Source: Pseudomonas inefficax
GTDB taxonomy: Bacteria; Pseudomonadota; Gammaproteobacteria; Pseudomonadales; Pseudomonadaceae
Direction: 5' to 3'
NCBI RefSeq assembly: GCF_900277125.1
Contig: NZ_OPYN01000123.1
Location: 1-55,906, forward strand
DNA: 55,906 bases
Under the pieces are notes generated by a model that had not been told where the DNA came from, searched no databases, and worked only from the letters and a program-made list of their open reading frames with translations. Positions 1 to 9,214 of this stretch are shown here, piece by piece. Made by a program: the position numbers and the translations under genes. Position 1 is the stretch's first letter. Each line of letters starts with the position of its first letter.

Positions 1-98
1 TTGTAAAAAAAATTGCCAAGGTCGAATCCGTTCTTGGCCATGCCGCCATGTGATGTCGATAAAGTGCGAAAATTCCCGTCACGTATTGTAAAAAATTG
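1..98. promoter_or_regulatory. A-tract direct repeat upstream of the first regulator
   Basis: Two copies of TTGT-A(6-8)-TTG lie at 1-15 and 86-98 in an AT-rich stretch ahead of the sigma54 activator gene. They may be operator sites or a bent promoter region. No convincing -35/-10 pair was identified, and a regulatory role is inference only. Confidence 0.3.
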
Positions 99-210
99 AT
101 TCGGCAGACAGACGGTACTGGGAACCGTCAACTTCGTTGCTACTGTTAATCGGGCGCCACAACTTACTGTTTTATTTCAAAAAACCGAAAACTGGCGCCA
201 AGGATTGGTC

Positions 211-1536
211 ATGCAGCAGCCTGCCGCCCAACGCCGTTTGCTCATCGTCGACCCCTGCGATGACTGTCACCGTTTGTTGCCTGGCTTGCGCAGCGCAGGC
301 TGGGATGTACATAGCTGCATGCTCGGTGCCGCGCTGGACCATCCTTGCGATGTGGGCCTGTTGCGCTTGCAGGCGTCCCACCTTAGGCGCCCGGACGGGG
401 TCAAGGATTTGATCAAGCGCAGCCATACCGAATGGATTGCGGTGCTCAGCGCAGAACAGCTGCGCATGCCGGCGGTGGGCGATTTCGTTTGTGAATGGTT
501 CTTCGATTTCCACACTTTGCCATTCGACGTTTCCCGCGTGCAGGTTACCCTGGGCCGGGCGTTCGGCATGGCGCGCCTGCGCGACAAAGGGGTAGCGAGG
601 GTAGATGAAACGAGCCACGAGCTGCTCGGTGATAGCCGCCCGATCCGCGATCTGCGCAAGCTGCTGGGCAAGCTGGCGCCCACTGAATCGCCGGTGCTGA
701 TCCGCGGTGAAAGCGGCACCGGCAAGGAACTGGTGGCCCGTACCCTGCACCGCCAGTCGCAACGCAGCGAGCAGCCGTTCGTTGCCATCAACTGCGGGGC
801 CATTCCCGAGCACTTGATCCAGTCGGAACTGTTCGGCCATGAGAAGGGCGCTTTCACCGGTGCTCATCAGCGCAAGGCCGGGCGCATCGAAGCGGCTCAT
901 GGTGGCACGTTGTTCCTCGACGAAATTGGTGACTTGCCGCTGGAGTTGCAGGCCAATCTGCTGCGCTTTCTACAGGAAAAGCACATCGAGCGCGTGGGTG
1001 GCAGCCAGCCGATCCCGGTGGATGTGCGCGTTCTGGCGGCTACCCACGTGGACCTGGAAAGGGCCATCGAGCAAGGGCGGTTTCGCGAAGACCTGTATTA
1101 CCGCCTGAACGTGTTGCAGGTAGTGACCGCGCCTTTGCGCGACCGGCATGGCGACCTGTCGATGCTGGCCAATCATTTTGCTCATTTCTACAGCCTGGAA
1201 ACCGGGCGCAGGCCGCGCTCGTTCAGCGACCATGCCTTGGCGGCCATGGGCCGGCATGACTGGCCGGGCAATGTCCGTGAGTTGGCCAACCGGGTGCGAC
1301 GCGGGCTGGTGCTGGCCGAAGGCCGACAAATCGAGGCGCAGGACCTGGGGTTGCAGACCCTGGACCAGGTACATCAACCACTGGGCACGCTGGAGGAGTA
1401 CAAGCACCGGGCCGAGCGCCAGGCGCTGTGTGATGTACTCAGCAGGCACAGTAACAACCTGAGCGTGGCGGCCAAGGTGCTAGGTATTTCGCGGCCGACT
1501 TTCTATCGGTTGCTGCACAAGCATCAGATGCGCTGA
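211..1536 (+). CDS. VpsR-like sigma54-dependent transcriptional activator
   Basis: A 441-residue enhancer-binding protein that would activate sigma54 promoters. The N-terminal ~125 residues look like a receiver fold but show GLLRL where the phospho-Asp strand should be, so it is probably not phosphorylated, as in VpsR-type proteins that bind cyclic-di-GMP. The AAA+ domain has Walker A GESGTGKE near residue 166 and the sigma54-contact loop GAFTGA near 213. A Fis-type helix-turn-helix ends the protein ([16 protein letters not shown]). The ATG at 211 is preferred over the in-frame TTG at 205 because AAGGA ends 6 bases upstream of the ATG. Its target genes cannot be told from the sequence. Confidence 0.85.
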   Translation: MQQPAAQRRLLIVDPCDDCHRLLPGLRSAGWDVHSCMLGAALDHPCDVGLLRLQASHLRRPDGVKDLIKRSHTEWIAVLSAEQLRMPAVGDFVCEWFFDFHTLPFDVSRVQVTLGRAFGMARLRDKGVARVDETSHELLGDSRPIRDLRKLLGKLAPTESPVLIRGESGTGKELVARTLHRQSQRSEQPFVAINCGAIPEHLIQSELFGHEKGAFTGAHQRKAGRIEAAHGGTLFLDEIGDLPLELQANLLRFLQEKHIERVGGSQPIPVDVRVLAATHVDLERAIEQGRFREDLYYRLNVLQVVTAPLRDRHGDLSMLANHFAHFYSLETGRRPRSFSDHALAAMGRHDWPGNVRELANRVRRGLVLAEGRQIEAQDLGLQTLDQVHQPLGTLEEYKHRAERQALCDVLSRHSNNLSVAAKVLGISRPTFYRLLHKHQMR

Positions 1537-1537
1537 T

Positions 1538-1673
1538 CCCTGTGGGAGCGGGTTCACCCGCGAACCGGGCGCCGCGGTGGATGGCACCGGCTACGCCGGT
1601 GTTCGCGGGTAAACCCGCTCCCACAGGTATTGGCGCAGTTCCTGTGGGAGCGGGCATGTCCGCGAAGAGGCCC
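1538..1673. repeat. REP/BIME cluster
   Basis: Three REP units of the GTGGGAGCGGG type follow the activator stop: a direct/inverted pair around a GGCACCGGCTACGCCGGTG hairpin, then a third direct unit. It separates two convergent genes and may act as a transcription terminator for both. Confidence 0.85.
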
Positions 1674-1687
1674 TTACAGGCTAACGA

Positions 1688-3688
1688 TCAATGCGGCCCG
1701 CGCGGAATGGTCTTCAGCAGGTCTTCCGGGCTGATATGCCCAACCACCTGGGCTACCGCGCTGCCCGGGGTGGGCAGGTCAATGATGTGGCTTTTCATCT
1801 TGCCGATCACATGCATTTCGCACGGCTTGCAGTCGAACTTCAGGGTCAGCACTTCATCACCCTGGATCAGCTGCATCGGCGCCACCTTGGTGCGCACGCC
1901 GGTCACGCCCTTGGCCTGCTTGGGGCACAGGTTGAAGGAGAAGCGCAGGCAGTGCTTGGTGATCATCACCGGCACTTCGCCGTGTTCTTCATGGGCCTCG
2001 TAGGCCGCGTCGATCAGCTGCACGCCGTGGCGGTGGTAGAAGTCGCGAGCCTTCTGGTTGTACACGTTGGCCAGGAACGACAGGTGCGACTCGGGGTATA
2101 CCGGCGGTGGCGTGGTCTCGGCCTTGCGCCCGCCACGCGGGTGCGCCTGAACCCGTGCTGCTGTCAACGCCTCGATGGCTTCGCGGCGCAGGGCCTTGAG
2201 CTGCGAGTTGGGGACGAAGTACGCCTGCGGTGCGTCCAGCTCGATGCTGTCGGCATGGTACATGGTGGTACCCAGCTGGCCGAGCAGGTCGTGCAACTGG
2301 TCCAGCGCCTGCTGCGGCTTGTTGGCCGGGCCGAACGGGCCGTCCAGTGCCACTTGCACGCTCACGCCTTCCTCGCTGGTGACGGTCAGCGCCAGGCGTT
2401 GCTCGCGCAGTACCGCCTGCCATTGCACGCCGATGCGGCGCTCGGCCGAAGTGCGTTGCAGGGCTTGCTGCCAGTTGTGGTCGAGGTTGCGCGACAGCGG
2501 GTGGTTGGGCCGCAGCTTGTGCAGGCCTTCGGGCATTTCGTTGGGCTCGACGCGGTAGCGGTAGCGCTTCTCGCCGTCTTCCTCGAACTCGCCACGCGGT
2601 TCGGCGATGTTGGCACGGAAGCCCACCACTTCGCGTTTTACCAGCACATTGAGGCCGTCGCCGTTGGTCAGCGGCACTTCGGTAACCACCTGCATGTCAC
2701 GCTTGCCGACCTTTTCCACCACGCCCACCGGCAGGCCGGTGAAGGTTGGCGAGTCGAAGGCGCCGATGTCGACCTTGCGGTCGGTGACGAAGTAGTCGGT
2801 GCTGCCACGGTGGAAGGTCTTGTCCGGGTCGGGTACGAAGAAGTGCTCGGTGCGGCCGCTGGAGGCGCGGGCCAGCTCCGGACGGCCTTCGAGGATGGCG
2901 TCGAGTTCCTTGCGGTAGTGGGCGGTGATGTTCTTCACATAGGCCACATCCTTGTAGCGGCCTTCGATCTTGAACGAGCGCACGCCGGCATCGACCAGGT
3001 CAGCCAGGTTGGCGGTCTGGTTGTTGTCTTTCATCGACAGCAGGTGCTTCTCGAACGCGACCACGCGGCCCTGGTCATCCTTCAGGGTGTAGGGCAGGCG
3101 GCAGGCTTGCGAGCAGTCGCCACGGTTGGCGCTGCGGCCGGTCTGCGCATGGGAGATGTTGCACTGGCCGGAGAAGGCCACGCACAGCGCACCGTGGATG
3201 AAGAACTCGATGGCAGCGTCGGTTTCGGCGGCGATGGTGCGGATCTGCTGCAGGTTCAGCTCGCGTGCCAGCACCAGCTGGGAGAAGCCGGCCTGGTCGA
3301 GGAACCTGGCCCGTTCCAGGGTGCGGATGTCGGTCTGGGTGCTGGCGTGCAGCTCGATCGGCGGAATGTCCAGCTCCATCACCCCCAGGTCCTGCACGAT
3401 CAGCGCGTCGACACCGGCGTCATACAGCTGGTGGATGAGCTTGCGCGCGGGCTCCAGCTCGTTGTCGTGGAGGATGGTGTTGATGGTGGTGAACACGCGT
3501 GCATGGTAGCGATGGGCGAACTCGACCAGTTCGGCGATATCGCTGACTTCGTTGCAGGCGTTATGGCGCGCGCCGAAGCTCGGGCCACCGATGTAGATGG
3601 CGTCTGCGCCGTGCAGGATCGCTTCGCGGGCGATGGCCACGTCACGGGCAGGGCTGAGCAGTTCCAGGTGATTCTTTGGAAGGGACAT
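1688..3688 (-). CDS. rlhA: RlhA, 23S rRNA C2501 hydroxylation protein (U32 peptidase family)
   Basis: A 666-residue U32-family protein matching E. coli RlhA (YdcP) over its whole length. The family hydroxylates cytidine 2501 of 23S rRNA using prephenate-derived chemistry and an iron-sulfur cluster. The U32 core is residues ~10-330 (ELLSPARD, ADAIYIGGPSFGARHNA, ELHASTQTDIRT). Cysteine clusters occur at CNISHAQTGRSANRGDCSQAC and later at CLRFSFNLC and CKPCEMHVIG. The middle carries the DUF3656-type region. The start was set at the ATG of MSLPKNHLELLSPARD, which aligns with the E. coli N-terminus; an in-frame GTG at 3712 would add eight residues. No clear Shine-Dalgarno favours either. Confidence 0.92.
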   Translation of the reverse strand: MSLPKNHLELLSPARDVAIAREAILHGADAIYIGGPSFGARHNACNEVSDIAELVEFAHRYHARVFTTINTILHDNELEPARKLIHQLYDAGVDALIVQDLGVMELDIPPIELHASTQTDIRTLERARFLDQAGFSQLVLARELNLQQIRTIAAETDAAIEFFIHGALCVAFSGQCNISHAQTGRSANRGDCSQACRLPYTLKDDQGRVVAFEKHLLSMKDNNQTANLADLVDAGVRSFKIEGRYKDVAYVKNITAHYRKELDAILEGRPELARASSGRTEHFFVPDPDKTFHRGSTDYFVTDRKVDIGAFDSPTFTGLPVGVVEKVGKRDMQVVTEVPLTNGDGLNVLVKREVVGFRANIAEPRGEFEEDGEKRYRYRVEPNEMPEGLHKLRPNHPLSRNLDHNWQQALQRTSAERRIGVQWQAVLREQRLALTVTSEEGVSVQVALDGPFGPANKPQQALDQLHDLLGQLGTTMYHADSIELDAPQAYFVPNSQLKALRREAIEALTAARVQAHPRGGRKAETTPPPVYPESHLSFLANVYNQKARDFYHRHGVQLIDAAYEAHEEHGEVPVMITKHCLRFSFNLCPKQAKGVTGVRTKVAPMQLIQGDEVLTLKFDCKPCEMHVIGKMKSHIIDLPTPGSAVAQVVGHISPEDLLKTIPRGPH

Positions 3689-3766
3689 GTCGTTATAGGT
3701 TCGGGCTGTCACGGTTTAGGCGGGCATTGTAGCGGCGAAACGGGCTGGCGGCATCATCGGGGTGCT

Positions 3767-3884
3767 TGTAGGAGCGGCCTTGTGTCGCGAAGGGCCGCAA
3801 CGCGGCCCCGGCAATATCTGCTGCGGAGCTGAGAATCTGGGGGCGCTGCGCACCCCAATCGCGACACAAGGCCGCTCCTACAGG
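3767..3884. repeat. REP/BIME pair between rlhA and the RidA gene
   Basis: A GTAGGAGCGGCCTTGTGTCGCG unit faces its inverse copy across ~70 bases that contain further small hairpins. It lies upstream of rlhA and downstream of the RidA gene on the same strand. A 'TAGGAG' variant is used here instead of the commoner 'TGGGAG'. Confidence 0.85.
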
Positions 3885-3903
3885 ATTGCGTATTGCGCGA
3901 AAA

Positions 3904-4284
3904 TCAGCGCTTGGCAGCCATTGCGGTCACTTCCACACGCATGCCTTCGAACGCCAGCGCGGCCACACCCACTGCGGCGCGTACCGGCCAGGGCTTGCTG
4001 AAGAAGCGCTGGTACACCTCGTTGAATGCCGCGCGGTCGGCCATGTCGGTGAGGTAGATGGTCAGGTGCAGTACTCGGTCCATGCCGCTGCCGGCCTTCT
4101 CCAGCGCCACTTTCAACGCCTGCAGGGTGCACTCGCTCTGCTCGACGATGCCGCCCAGCTCCAGGCTGCCATCGGCGTGGGTCGGGATCTGCGTGGTGAC
4201 CAGCACGCCGTTGAATTCGGCAACGTCGGAGGAAATCGACTCGGCGTCCGGGTCAGGGGTGTAGATGATGTCTGCTTGTGCCAT
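3904..4284 (-). CDS. RidA/YjgF/YER057c family protein
   Basis: A 126-residue member of the RidA superfamily, whose archetype deaminates reactive enamine/imine intermediates released by PLP enzymes. Family hallmarks are visible: the N-terminal strand with TPDPDAESISSDVAEFNGVL, EQSECTLQALKVALEKAGSGMDRVLHL, and the C-terminal VGVAALAFEGMRVEVTAMA. The archetypal active-site arginine context RxAVGVAALAFEGMRVE seems kept. The start is the ATG of MAQADIIYT; the longer reading frame upstream has no family similarity. The substrate is unknown, and many paralogues act in specific catabolic routes. Confidence 0.82.
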   Translation of the reverse strand: MAQADIIYTPDPDAESISSDVAEFNGVLVTTQIPTHADGSLELGGIVEQSECTLQALKVALEKAGSGMDRVLHLTIYLTDMADRAAFNEVYQRFFSKPWPVRAAVGVAALAFEGMRVEVTAMAAKR

Positions 4285-4432
4285 TGTGTGTTTTGCCTTG
4301 CTACGGAAGGAAAGCGGCAAGCCTACGCGAGCCGGCCGGCCCGGTCGAGGGTGGCCGGCCCAGGGTGGCGAAGTTTGAAATGCGCGGCGTTCACCGTCAG
4401 AATCGCGGCCGATTGCAAAGCAGGGGTTTACG

Positions 4433-5125
4433 TTGAACGAACAGACATTGTCCAGGCGCCTGGAGCGCGTGGCTGCACAAGTACCGCAAGGCGCGCGCCT
4501 GGCCGACATTGGCTCGGACCATGGCTACCTGCCGGTAGCCCTGATGCTGCGCGGCGTGCTGGATGCGGCGGTAGCGGGCGAGGTGGCGCAGACGCCGTTC
4601 GCCTCGGCCCAGCGCAACGTGCGCAGGAACGGCCTGAAAGGCCGGGTCAGCGTGCGCCTGGCCGATGGCCTGGCGGCGGTCGAGCCGGAAGATCGAATCT
4701 CGGTGGTCAGCATCTGCGGCATGGGTGGCGACACCATGTGCGAGATCCTCGAGGCCGGCAAGCAGCGCCTGGCTGGCGTCACCCGCCTGGTGCTGCAGCC
4801 CAATGGCGCCGAGCGCGAACTGCGCCAGTGGCTGGTGGGCAATGGTTACCGGATCGTCAGCGAAGAACTGCTACGGGAAAACCGCTTCGACTACGAGATC
4901 ATCGTCGCCGAGCCTGGCGGGGCGGCGTACACCGCTGAACAGCTGTACTTCGGCCCGGTGCTGGTGCAGGAGAAAAGCGAGGCGTTCCTGGTCAAGTGGC
5001 GGCGCATGCTGCGCCAGAAGCAGCAGACCCTGGCCAACTTCGAGCGGGCCCGCGGTGCGGTGCCTCAGGCGAAAATCGACGACTTCAGGCAACAGGTCGG
5101 CTGGATCACCGAGGTGCTGGCCTGA
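4433..5125 (+). CDS. trmK: TrmK-type tRNA adenine-22 N1-methyltransferase
   Basis: A 230-residue class I SAM-dependent methyltransferase resembling TrmK, which makes m1A22 in tRNA in Bacillus. The SAM-binding motif ADIGSDHGYLP is near residue 24 and the catalytic-region motif CGMGGDTM near 99, followed by LVLQPN, the strand after the active site. The C-terminal ~60 residues are helical and charged, as in TrmK. The start is a TTG with AGGGG about 6 bases upstream. The gene is divergent from the RidA gene and ends one base before the convergent DUF2790 gene. tRNA specificity in pseudomonads is inferred from the family. Confidence 0.85.
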   Translation: MNEQTLSRRLERVAAQVPQGARLADIGSDHGYLPVALMLRGVLDAAVAGEVAQTPFASAQRNVRRNGLKGRVSVRLADGLAAVEPEDRISVVSICGMGGDTMCEILEAGKQRLAGVTRLVLQPNGAERELRQWLVGNGYRIVSEELLRENRFDYEIIVAEPGGAAYTAEQLYFGPVLVQEKSEAFLVKWRRMLRQKQQTLANFERARGAVPQAKIDDFRQQVGWITEVLA

Positions 5126-5126
5126 C

Positions 5127-5387
5127 TCACTGCTGCGAGCAGTTGCCCATTTCCCGGTAGTCGATTTCGTGCTTCTGGCCCTGGTGGTCGACGTACACCA
5201 TGTGCGCGGTGCCAACCTGGCAGTCGGCGGCGTTGCTGGCCGGGGTGATGGAGATGACCTTGGCCACATCCAGTGGCATGCCGTATTCGTAGTTGCTGCT
5301 GACCGGCTGGTTGCTGGCGGTGTCGGCAAGGGCACCGAACGACGCGAGAGCAGCGGCAACGGCAAGGACAGCGATCGAACGTTTCAT
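5127..5387 (-). CDS. Small periplasmic DUF2790 protein
   Basis: An 86-residue secreted protein of the pseudomonad DUF2790 family, function unknown. It has a Sec signal peptide (MKRSIAVLAVAAALASFGALA, cleavage after ALA near residue 22) and a mature part with the family pattern YGMPLDVAKVISI, then two cysteines (C in ADCQVG and C in GNCSQQ) that could form a disulfide. AAGGAGCC precedes the ATG. It is divergent from the LysR gene, with a palindrome between them, so that LysR regulator may control it. Confidence 0.8.
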   Translation of the reverse strand: MKRSIAVLAVAAALASFGALADTASNQPVSSNYEYGMPLDVAKVISITPASNAADCQVGTAHMVYVDHQGQKHEIDYREMGNCSQQ

Positions 5388-5411
5388 GGCAGGCTCCTTT
5401 TTTTCAATGTG

Positions 5412-5436
5412 TGACTAATGATCTATTCATTGGTCA
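5412..5436. promoter_or_regulatory. Palindromic candidate operator between DUF2790 and LysR genes
   Basis: The arms TGACTAATGA and TCATTGGTCA are inverted repeats (9 of 10 matched) with a 5-base spacer. The site sits in the 126-base divergent intergenic region, the usual place for a LysR-type regulator to bind and control its own and its neighbour's promoter. The DNA match is direct observation; the binding protein is inference. Confidence 0.55.
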
Positions 5437-5513
5437 TCCACAATAAATGGGCTAACCCGTGATAGATTCCTGCCTGTAACGCAAGAATAAGACCAGACAA
5501 GGAGCACACCTTC

Positions 5514-6446
5514 ATGGACATGCTGCATGCCATGCGTACCTTCGCCCGTGTGGTGGAATGCGGCAGCTTCGCTGCGGCCGCCAATGCCCTGGACATTTCC
5601 GCGGCGCAGGTTTCGCGCATCGTTGCCGAGCTGGAAAACCAGCTGCAGACCCGCCTGCTGCACCGCACCACGCGGCGTTTGCGCATGAGCGAGGCGGGCG
5701 AGCGGTTTCTCGAGCGCTCGCGGCAGATCATGTTGCTGACCGAAGAGGCGGTGGGTGAGGCCCGTGGCGCGCACCTCACGCCCCGCGGCCGCCTGCGCCT
5801 GCATTGCCCGCACGGGCTGGGCTTGTTGCTGATGCCGCTGGTGGCGGGCTACAACGCATTGTGCCCGGAGGTGCTGATCGAGCTGACCCTGTCCCAGCGC
5901 AACCCGGACCCGCTGGCCGAAGGGCATGACGTGGTGATTACCGTGGACGGGGCGTTGCCGGATTCGCAGCTGATCGCCGTGCCGCTGGGCAACATCTTCA
6001 GCATCCCCTGCGCGGCGCCGAGCTACCTGGTGGCCCACGGCGTGCCAGAACGCCCGGAAGACCTGCACCAGCACCGTTGCCTGCGCATGGCTTATCCGGT
6101 GTACGAAGGTGACTGGGTGTTCCCGCAAGGGGTGGACCAGTGTGTGATCACACCGAACGACAGTTTTTCCACCAACGTCGCCGACGCCATGCTGGTAGCC
6201 AGCGAGCTGGGCATGGGCATTGGCCTGCTGCCGTTCTATACCGCCAGCCAGGCGATCGAACAGGGGCGGTTGTGCCGGTTGCTGGCGCCGTATCGCCTGC
6301 GCGAAAGCGCGCTGTATGCGATCTACCCGTCACGGCATTACCTGGATGCCAAGGTGCGCACCTGGATCGACTACCTCAAGGAGCAGCTGCCGGCGCTGTT
6401 CGAGGGGCATGCGAGGGTGGTGGATGATTCGCGGTATTGGCGTTGA
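5514..6446 (+). CDS. LysR-type transcriptional regulator
   Basis: A 310-residue LysR regulator. The N-terminal winged helix-turn-helix covers residues ~1-60 (FARVVECGSFAAAANALDISAAQVSRIVAELENQL), then a linker helix and an effector-binding domain of two Rossmann-like lobes (from ~90, GRLRLHCPHGLG). ACAAGGAG lies about 10 bases before the ATG. The inducer cannot be told. It is divergent from the DUF2790 gene, and a REP pair separates it from the convergent acyl-CoA dehydrogenase gene. Confidence 0.9.
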   Translation: MDMLHAMRTFARVVECGSFAAAANALDISAAQVSRIVAELENQLQTRLLHRTTRRLRMSEAGERFLERSRQIMLLTEEAVGEARGAHLTPRGRLRLHCPHGLGLLLMPLVAGYNALCPEVLIELTLSQRNPDPLAEGHDVVITVDGALPDSQLIAVPLGNIFSIPCAAPSYLVAHGVPERPEDLHQHRCLRMAYPVYEGDWVFPQGVDQCVITPNDSFSTNVADAMLVASELGMGIGLLPFYTASQAIEQGRLCRLLAPYRLRESALYAIYPSRHYLDAKVRTWIDYLKEQLPALFEGHARVVDDSRYWR

Positions 6447-6497
6447 AGCGCTGATCTGCTTTTGGAGGCAATTTCTTGCGCTGCCTTTACTGGCCCT

Positions 6498-6579
6498 ATC
6501 GCCGGCAAGCCAGCTCCCACAGGTTCATCACATGTCCTGAGAGCGGCGCAGTACCTGTGGGAGCTGGCTTGCCGGCGAT
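6498..6579. repeat. REP-like inverted pair, possible bidirectional terminator
   Basis: ATCGCCGGCAAGCCAGCTCC faces its inverse copy across ~30 bases, forming a very stable hairpin between two convergent genes. The core differs from the other REPs here (AGCTGGCTTGCC instead of AGCGGG...), so it is a separate subtype. Confidence 0.8.
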
Positions 6580-6611
6580 GGGCCGCACAGCGGCCCCAAT
6601 ATTCCAGCTAG

Positions 6612-7763
6612 TTACAGCGGGTAGTGCTTCAACTCCCGCGCAATCAGCATCCGCTGGATCTCGCTCGACCCTTCATAGATCTGCGTGATCCGCGCATCGC
6701 GGTAATAGCGCTCTACCGGGTAATCCTCCAGGTAGCCATACCCGCCGTGCACCTGGATTGCCATCGAGCACACCCGCTCGGCCATTTCCGAGGCGAACAG
6801 CTTGGCCTGCGAGGCCTCCGACAGGCACGGCTTGCCGGCGCTGCGCAGGCGTGCGGCATGCAGGATCAGCAGGCGAGCGGCGTTGATCTGCACCTGCATG
6901 TCGGCCAGCAGGTTGGCGATGCTCTGGTGCTCGTTGATCGGCTTGCCGAACTGTACCCGATCACGCGAGTAGGCCAACGCCGCCTCGAACGCGGCGCGTG
7001 CGATACCCAGCGCCTGGGCAGCAATGCCGATACGGCCGCCCTCGAGGTTGGACAGGGCGATGGCCAGGCCCTTGCCACGCTCACCGAGAATGTTGGCGGC
7101 GGGGATGCGGCAGTTGTCGAAGGTGACCGCGCAGGTGTCGGAGGCGCGGATGCCCATCTTGTGCTCGCTGCGATCGACCTTGAAGCCCGGGTTGTCGGTG
7201 GGCACCAGGAACGCTGACAGGCCCTTTTTGCCCAGGTCCGGGTCGGTCACCGCGAAGACGATGGCCAGGCCGGCGCGGCGGGCGTTGCTGACAAACTGCT
7301 TGGCGCCGTTGATTACCCACTGGCCATCCACCAGCTCGGCGCGGGTGCGCAGGTTGTGCGCCTCGGAACCGGCCTGTGGCTCGGTCAGGCAGAAGCAGCC
7401 GATCACCTCACCGGTGGCCAGGCGTGGCAACCACTGCTGTTGCTGTTCGGCCGTGCCGTAGGCCAGCAGCGGGCCGCAGCCCACCGAGTTGTGGATGCTC
7501 ATCATCGCCCCGGTGGCGCCGCAGCCGGCGGCGATTTCTTCCACCGCCAGGGCGTAGGCGACGTAGTCGGTGTAGCTGCCGCCGAAGTCTTCCGGCACCA
7601 CCATGCCCAGCAGGCCCAGTTCGCCCATCTTGCGCACCACGCCATCGTCGATCCAGCCGGCCTTTTCCCAGGCTTGGGCATGCGGGGCGATCTCGCCACG
7701 GGCAAAGTCCCGGGCCATGTCGCGGATCATGATCTGTTCTTCGCTCAGTTCCAGGTCTTGCAT
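6612..7763 (-). CDS. Acyl-CoA dehydrogenase, isobutyryl-CoA dehydrogenase-like
   Basis: A 383-residue FAD acyl-CoA dehydrogenase. Such enzymes oxidise acyl-CoA to enoyl-CoA and pass electrons to ETF. Visible signatures: [16 protein letters not shown] (FAD/substrate motif, ~125-140), the middle beta domain, [13 protein letters not shown], and the C-terminal [18 protein letters not shown] with the Glu of YEG in the usual catalytic-base position. It lies 16 bases downstream of a 3-hydroxyisobutyryl-CoA hydrolase-type gene on the same strand. That pairing suggests valine catabolism (isobutyryl-CoA to methacrylyl-CoA). A short branched-chain substrate is inferred, not shown. Confidence 0.88.
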   Translation of the reverse strand: MQDLELSEEQIMIRDMARDFARGEIAPHAQAWEKAGWIDDGVVRKMGELGLLGMVVPEDFGGSYTDYVAYALAVEEIAAGCGATGAMMSIHNSVGCGPLLAYGTAEQQQQWLPRLATGEVIGCFCLTEPQAGSEAHNLRTRAELVDGQWVINGAKQFVSNARRAGLAIVFAVTDPDLGKKGLSAFLVPTDNPGFKVDRSEHKMGIRASDTCAVTFDNCRIPAANILGERGKGLAIALSNLEGGRIGIAAQALGIARAAFEAALAYSRDRVQFGKPINEHQSIANLLADMQVQINAARLLILHAARLRSAGKPCLSEASQAKLFASEMAERVCSMAIQVHGGYGYLEDYPVERYYRDARITQIYEGSSEIQRMLIARELKHYPL

Positions 7764-7779
7764 CTGTGTACTCCCGGGC

Positions 7780-8850
7780 TCACAGGCCTTCGAAGAATTG
7801 GTCGACCCGCTGGCGTTGCAGCGCGGCCAGGGTCGGCGGGTTCCAGCGTGGCTGCTTGTCCTTGTCGATGATCAGCGCGCGCACGCCTTCGATGATGTCG
7901 CCGTGCTGGAACCATTGGCGGTCCAGGTGCAGCTCCATGGCAAAGCAGTCGTCAAGGTCCAGCTGGCGACCCCGGCGCAGCATTTCCAGAGTAACCGCCA
8001 TGGCCAGCGGCGAACGGCTTTCCAGCTGGTCGGCGGTGGCCACGGCCCAGGCGTGGCTGTCACCAATGCTCACCGCACGCAGTTGCTCGACAATGGCAGG
8101 CACGTCGGGCAGGGCGAAGTAGTGGTCGATGACCGGGCGCAGTTTTTCCAGTGGCGCATTGTCGAGCACCTGGGTGCCGAGCCTGGCCAGCAGGTTCTGC
8201 AGGTCCTTGAGTGGGTGGTCGCCAAAGCGTAGCTGGTCCAGGCCCTGGTCGAGGGCTGCAAGCTGGTCGCTGGCCAGGTACCAGTCGGCCAGGCCGCAGT
8301 ACAGCGCATCGGCGGCATGGATCTGGGTGCCGCTGACGCCCAGGTAGATGCCCAGCTCGCCAGGGATGCGCGACAGGAAGTAGCTGCCACCCACATCCGG
8401 GAAGTAACCGATGCCCACTTCGGGCATGCCCAGGCGGCTGCGTTCGGTGACTACGCGCAGGTCGCAGCCCTGGGCCAGGCCCATGCCGCCACCGAGGGTG
8501 AAGCCGTCCATCAGCACCAGTATCGGCTTGCGGTAGCGGTGGATGGCGAGGTCAAGGGCGTATTCCTCGACGAAGAAGGTTTCATGCAGCGTTTCGCCGG
8601 CCTTGAAGCTGTCGTGCAGCGAGCGGATATCACCACCGGCGCAGAAACCCTTGGGGCCCTGGCCGCGCAGCACCACGGCATGTACTTGGGGGTCTTCGGC
8701 CCACAGGTCGAGGTGCTGGCGCAGGCTGCGGACCATGTCCAGGGTCAGGGCATTGAGGCCGGCGGGGCGGTTCAGGGTCAGATGGCCGATCTGGTTGCGG
8801 ACCTCGGCCAGCACATGGTCGGTTGCCGAGGTATGAGCGTGCGCAGTCAT
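7780..8850 (-). CDS. Enoyl-CoA hydratase/isomerase family, 3-hydroxyisobutyryl-CoA hydrolase type
   Basis: A 356-residue crotonase-fold protein with the C-terminal extension typical of 3-hydroxyisobutyryl-CoA hydrolases, the valine-pathway enzymes that free 3-hydroxyisobutyrate. The CoA/oxyanion segments are [12 protein letters not shown] (~65-76) and [19 protein letters not shown], followed by [20 protein letters not shown]. Simple enoyl-CoA hydratases are about 100 residues shorter. GGAGAA precedes the ATG. It is first in a two-gene operon with the acyl-CoA dehydrogenase, divergent from mdcA, with a 27-bp palindrome between them. Confidence 0.87.
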   Translation of the reverse strand: MTAHAHTSATDHVLAEVRNQIGHLTLNRPAGLNALTLDMVRSLRQHLDLWAEDPQVHAVVLRGQGPKGFCAGGDIRSLHDSFKAGETLHETFFVEEYALDLAIHRYRKPILVLMDGFTLGGGMGLAQGCDLRVVTERSRLGMPEVGIGYFPDVGGSYFLSRIPGELGIYLGVSGTQIHAADALYCGLADWYLASDQLAALDQGLDQLRFGDHPLKDLQNLLARLGTQVLDNAPLEKLRPVIDHYFALPDVPAIVEQLRAVSIGDSHAWAVATADQLESRSPLAMAVTLEMLRRGRQLDLDDCFAMELHLDRQWFQHGDIIEGVRALIIDKDKQPRWNPPTLAALQRQRVDQFFEGL

Positions 8851-8934
8851 TGCGTTCTCCCTGCTTTGTTATTGATTTTCCAAGTGAAGTCTGGAATTCG
8901 CTGGAGGATCGCAGGATCCTGTCATGCGAATTTG

Positions 8935-8961
8935 CCTTGCACAATCGACAATTGTGCAAGG
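8935..8961. promoter_or_regulatory. 27-bp perfect palindrome, candidate operator
   Basis: CCTTGCACAAT and ATTGTGCAAGG are perfect 11-base inverted repeats around the spacer CGACA. It lies in the 364-base gap between the divergent acyl-CoA operon and the malonate operon, 85 bases from the hydrolase ATG and ~250 from mdcA. No U-tract follows it, so a protein-binding site is likelier than a terminator. No mdcR gene was found in the window. Which operon it serves is not settled; proximity favours the acyl-CoA operon. Confidence 0.6.
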
Positions 8962-9000
8962 GCATCGTGCATTTTTGCCCTGCCCGAGGGTAACGCGCTC

Positions 9001-9093
9001 CCTGTAGGAGCAGCCTTGTGCTGCGAAAGCGCTGGCAGGCTGAAGACATTCTATGGCCCCCAGGGCCTCTTCGCAGCACAAGGCTGCTCCTAG
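9001..9093. repeat. REP/BIME pair in the mdcA upstream region
   Basis: TGTAGGAGCAGCCTTGTGCTGCG and its inverse copy face each other across ~50 bases. This subtype has CAGCC/GGCTG in the arms. The rest of the 8851-9214 gap holds the 27-bp palindrome and a presumed mdc promoter that I could not place. Confidence 0.8.
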
Positions 9094-9214
9094 AAAAAAA
9101 GCAGGACGCCCTTGAATCATTAACCTGACAGTAATGAAAGTGCCAGAAGCTTGATTGATAGCCAGCGACCCCGGCCCTAAGGTGACCCCACGACAGCGAA
9201 CCCGTGGAGTCACC

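Noticed and set aside
1691..3832. A 713-codon open frame antisense to rlhA
   Set aside because: It is a shadow of high-GC codon usage opposite a clear U32-family gene, with no domain pattern of its own.
4284..4509. Long version of the RidA gene overlapping trmK
   Set aside because: The extra residues overlap the divergent trmK start and are not RidA-like; the ATG at 4284 fits the family.
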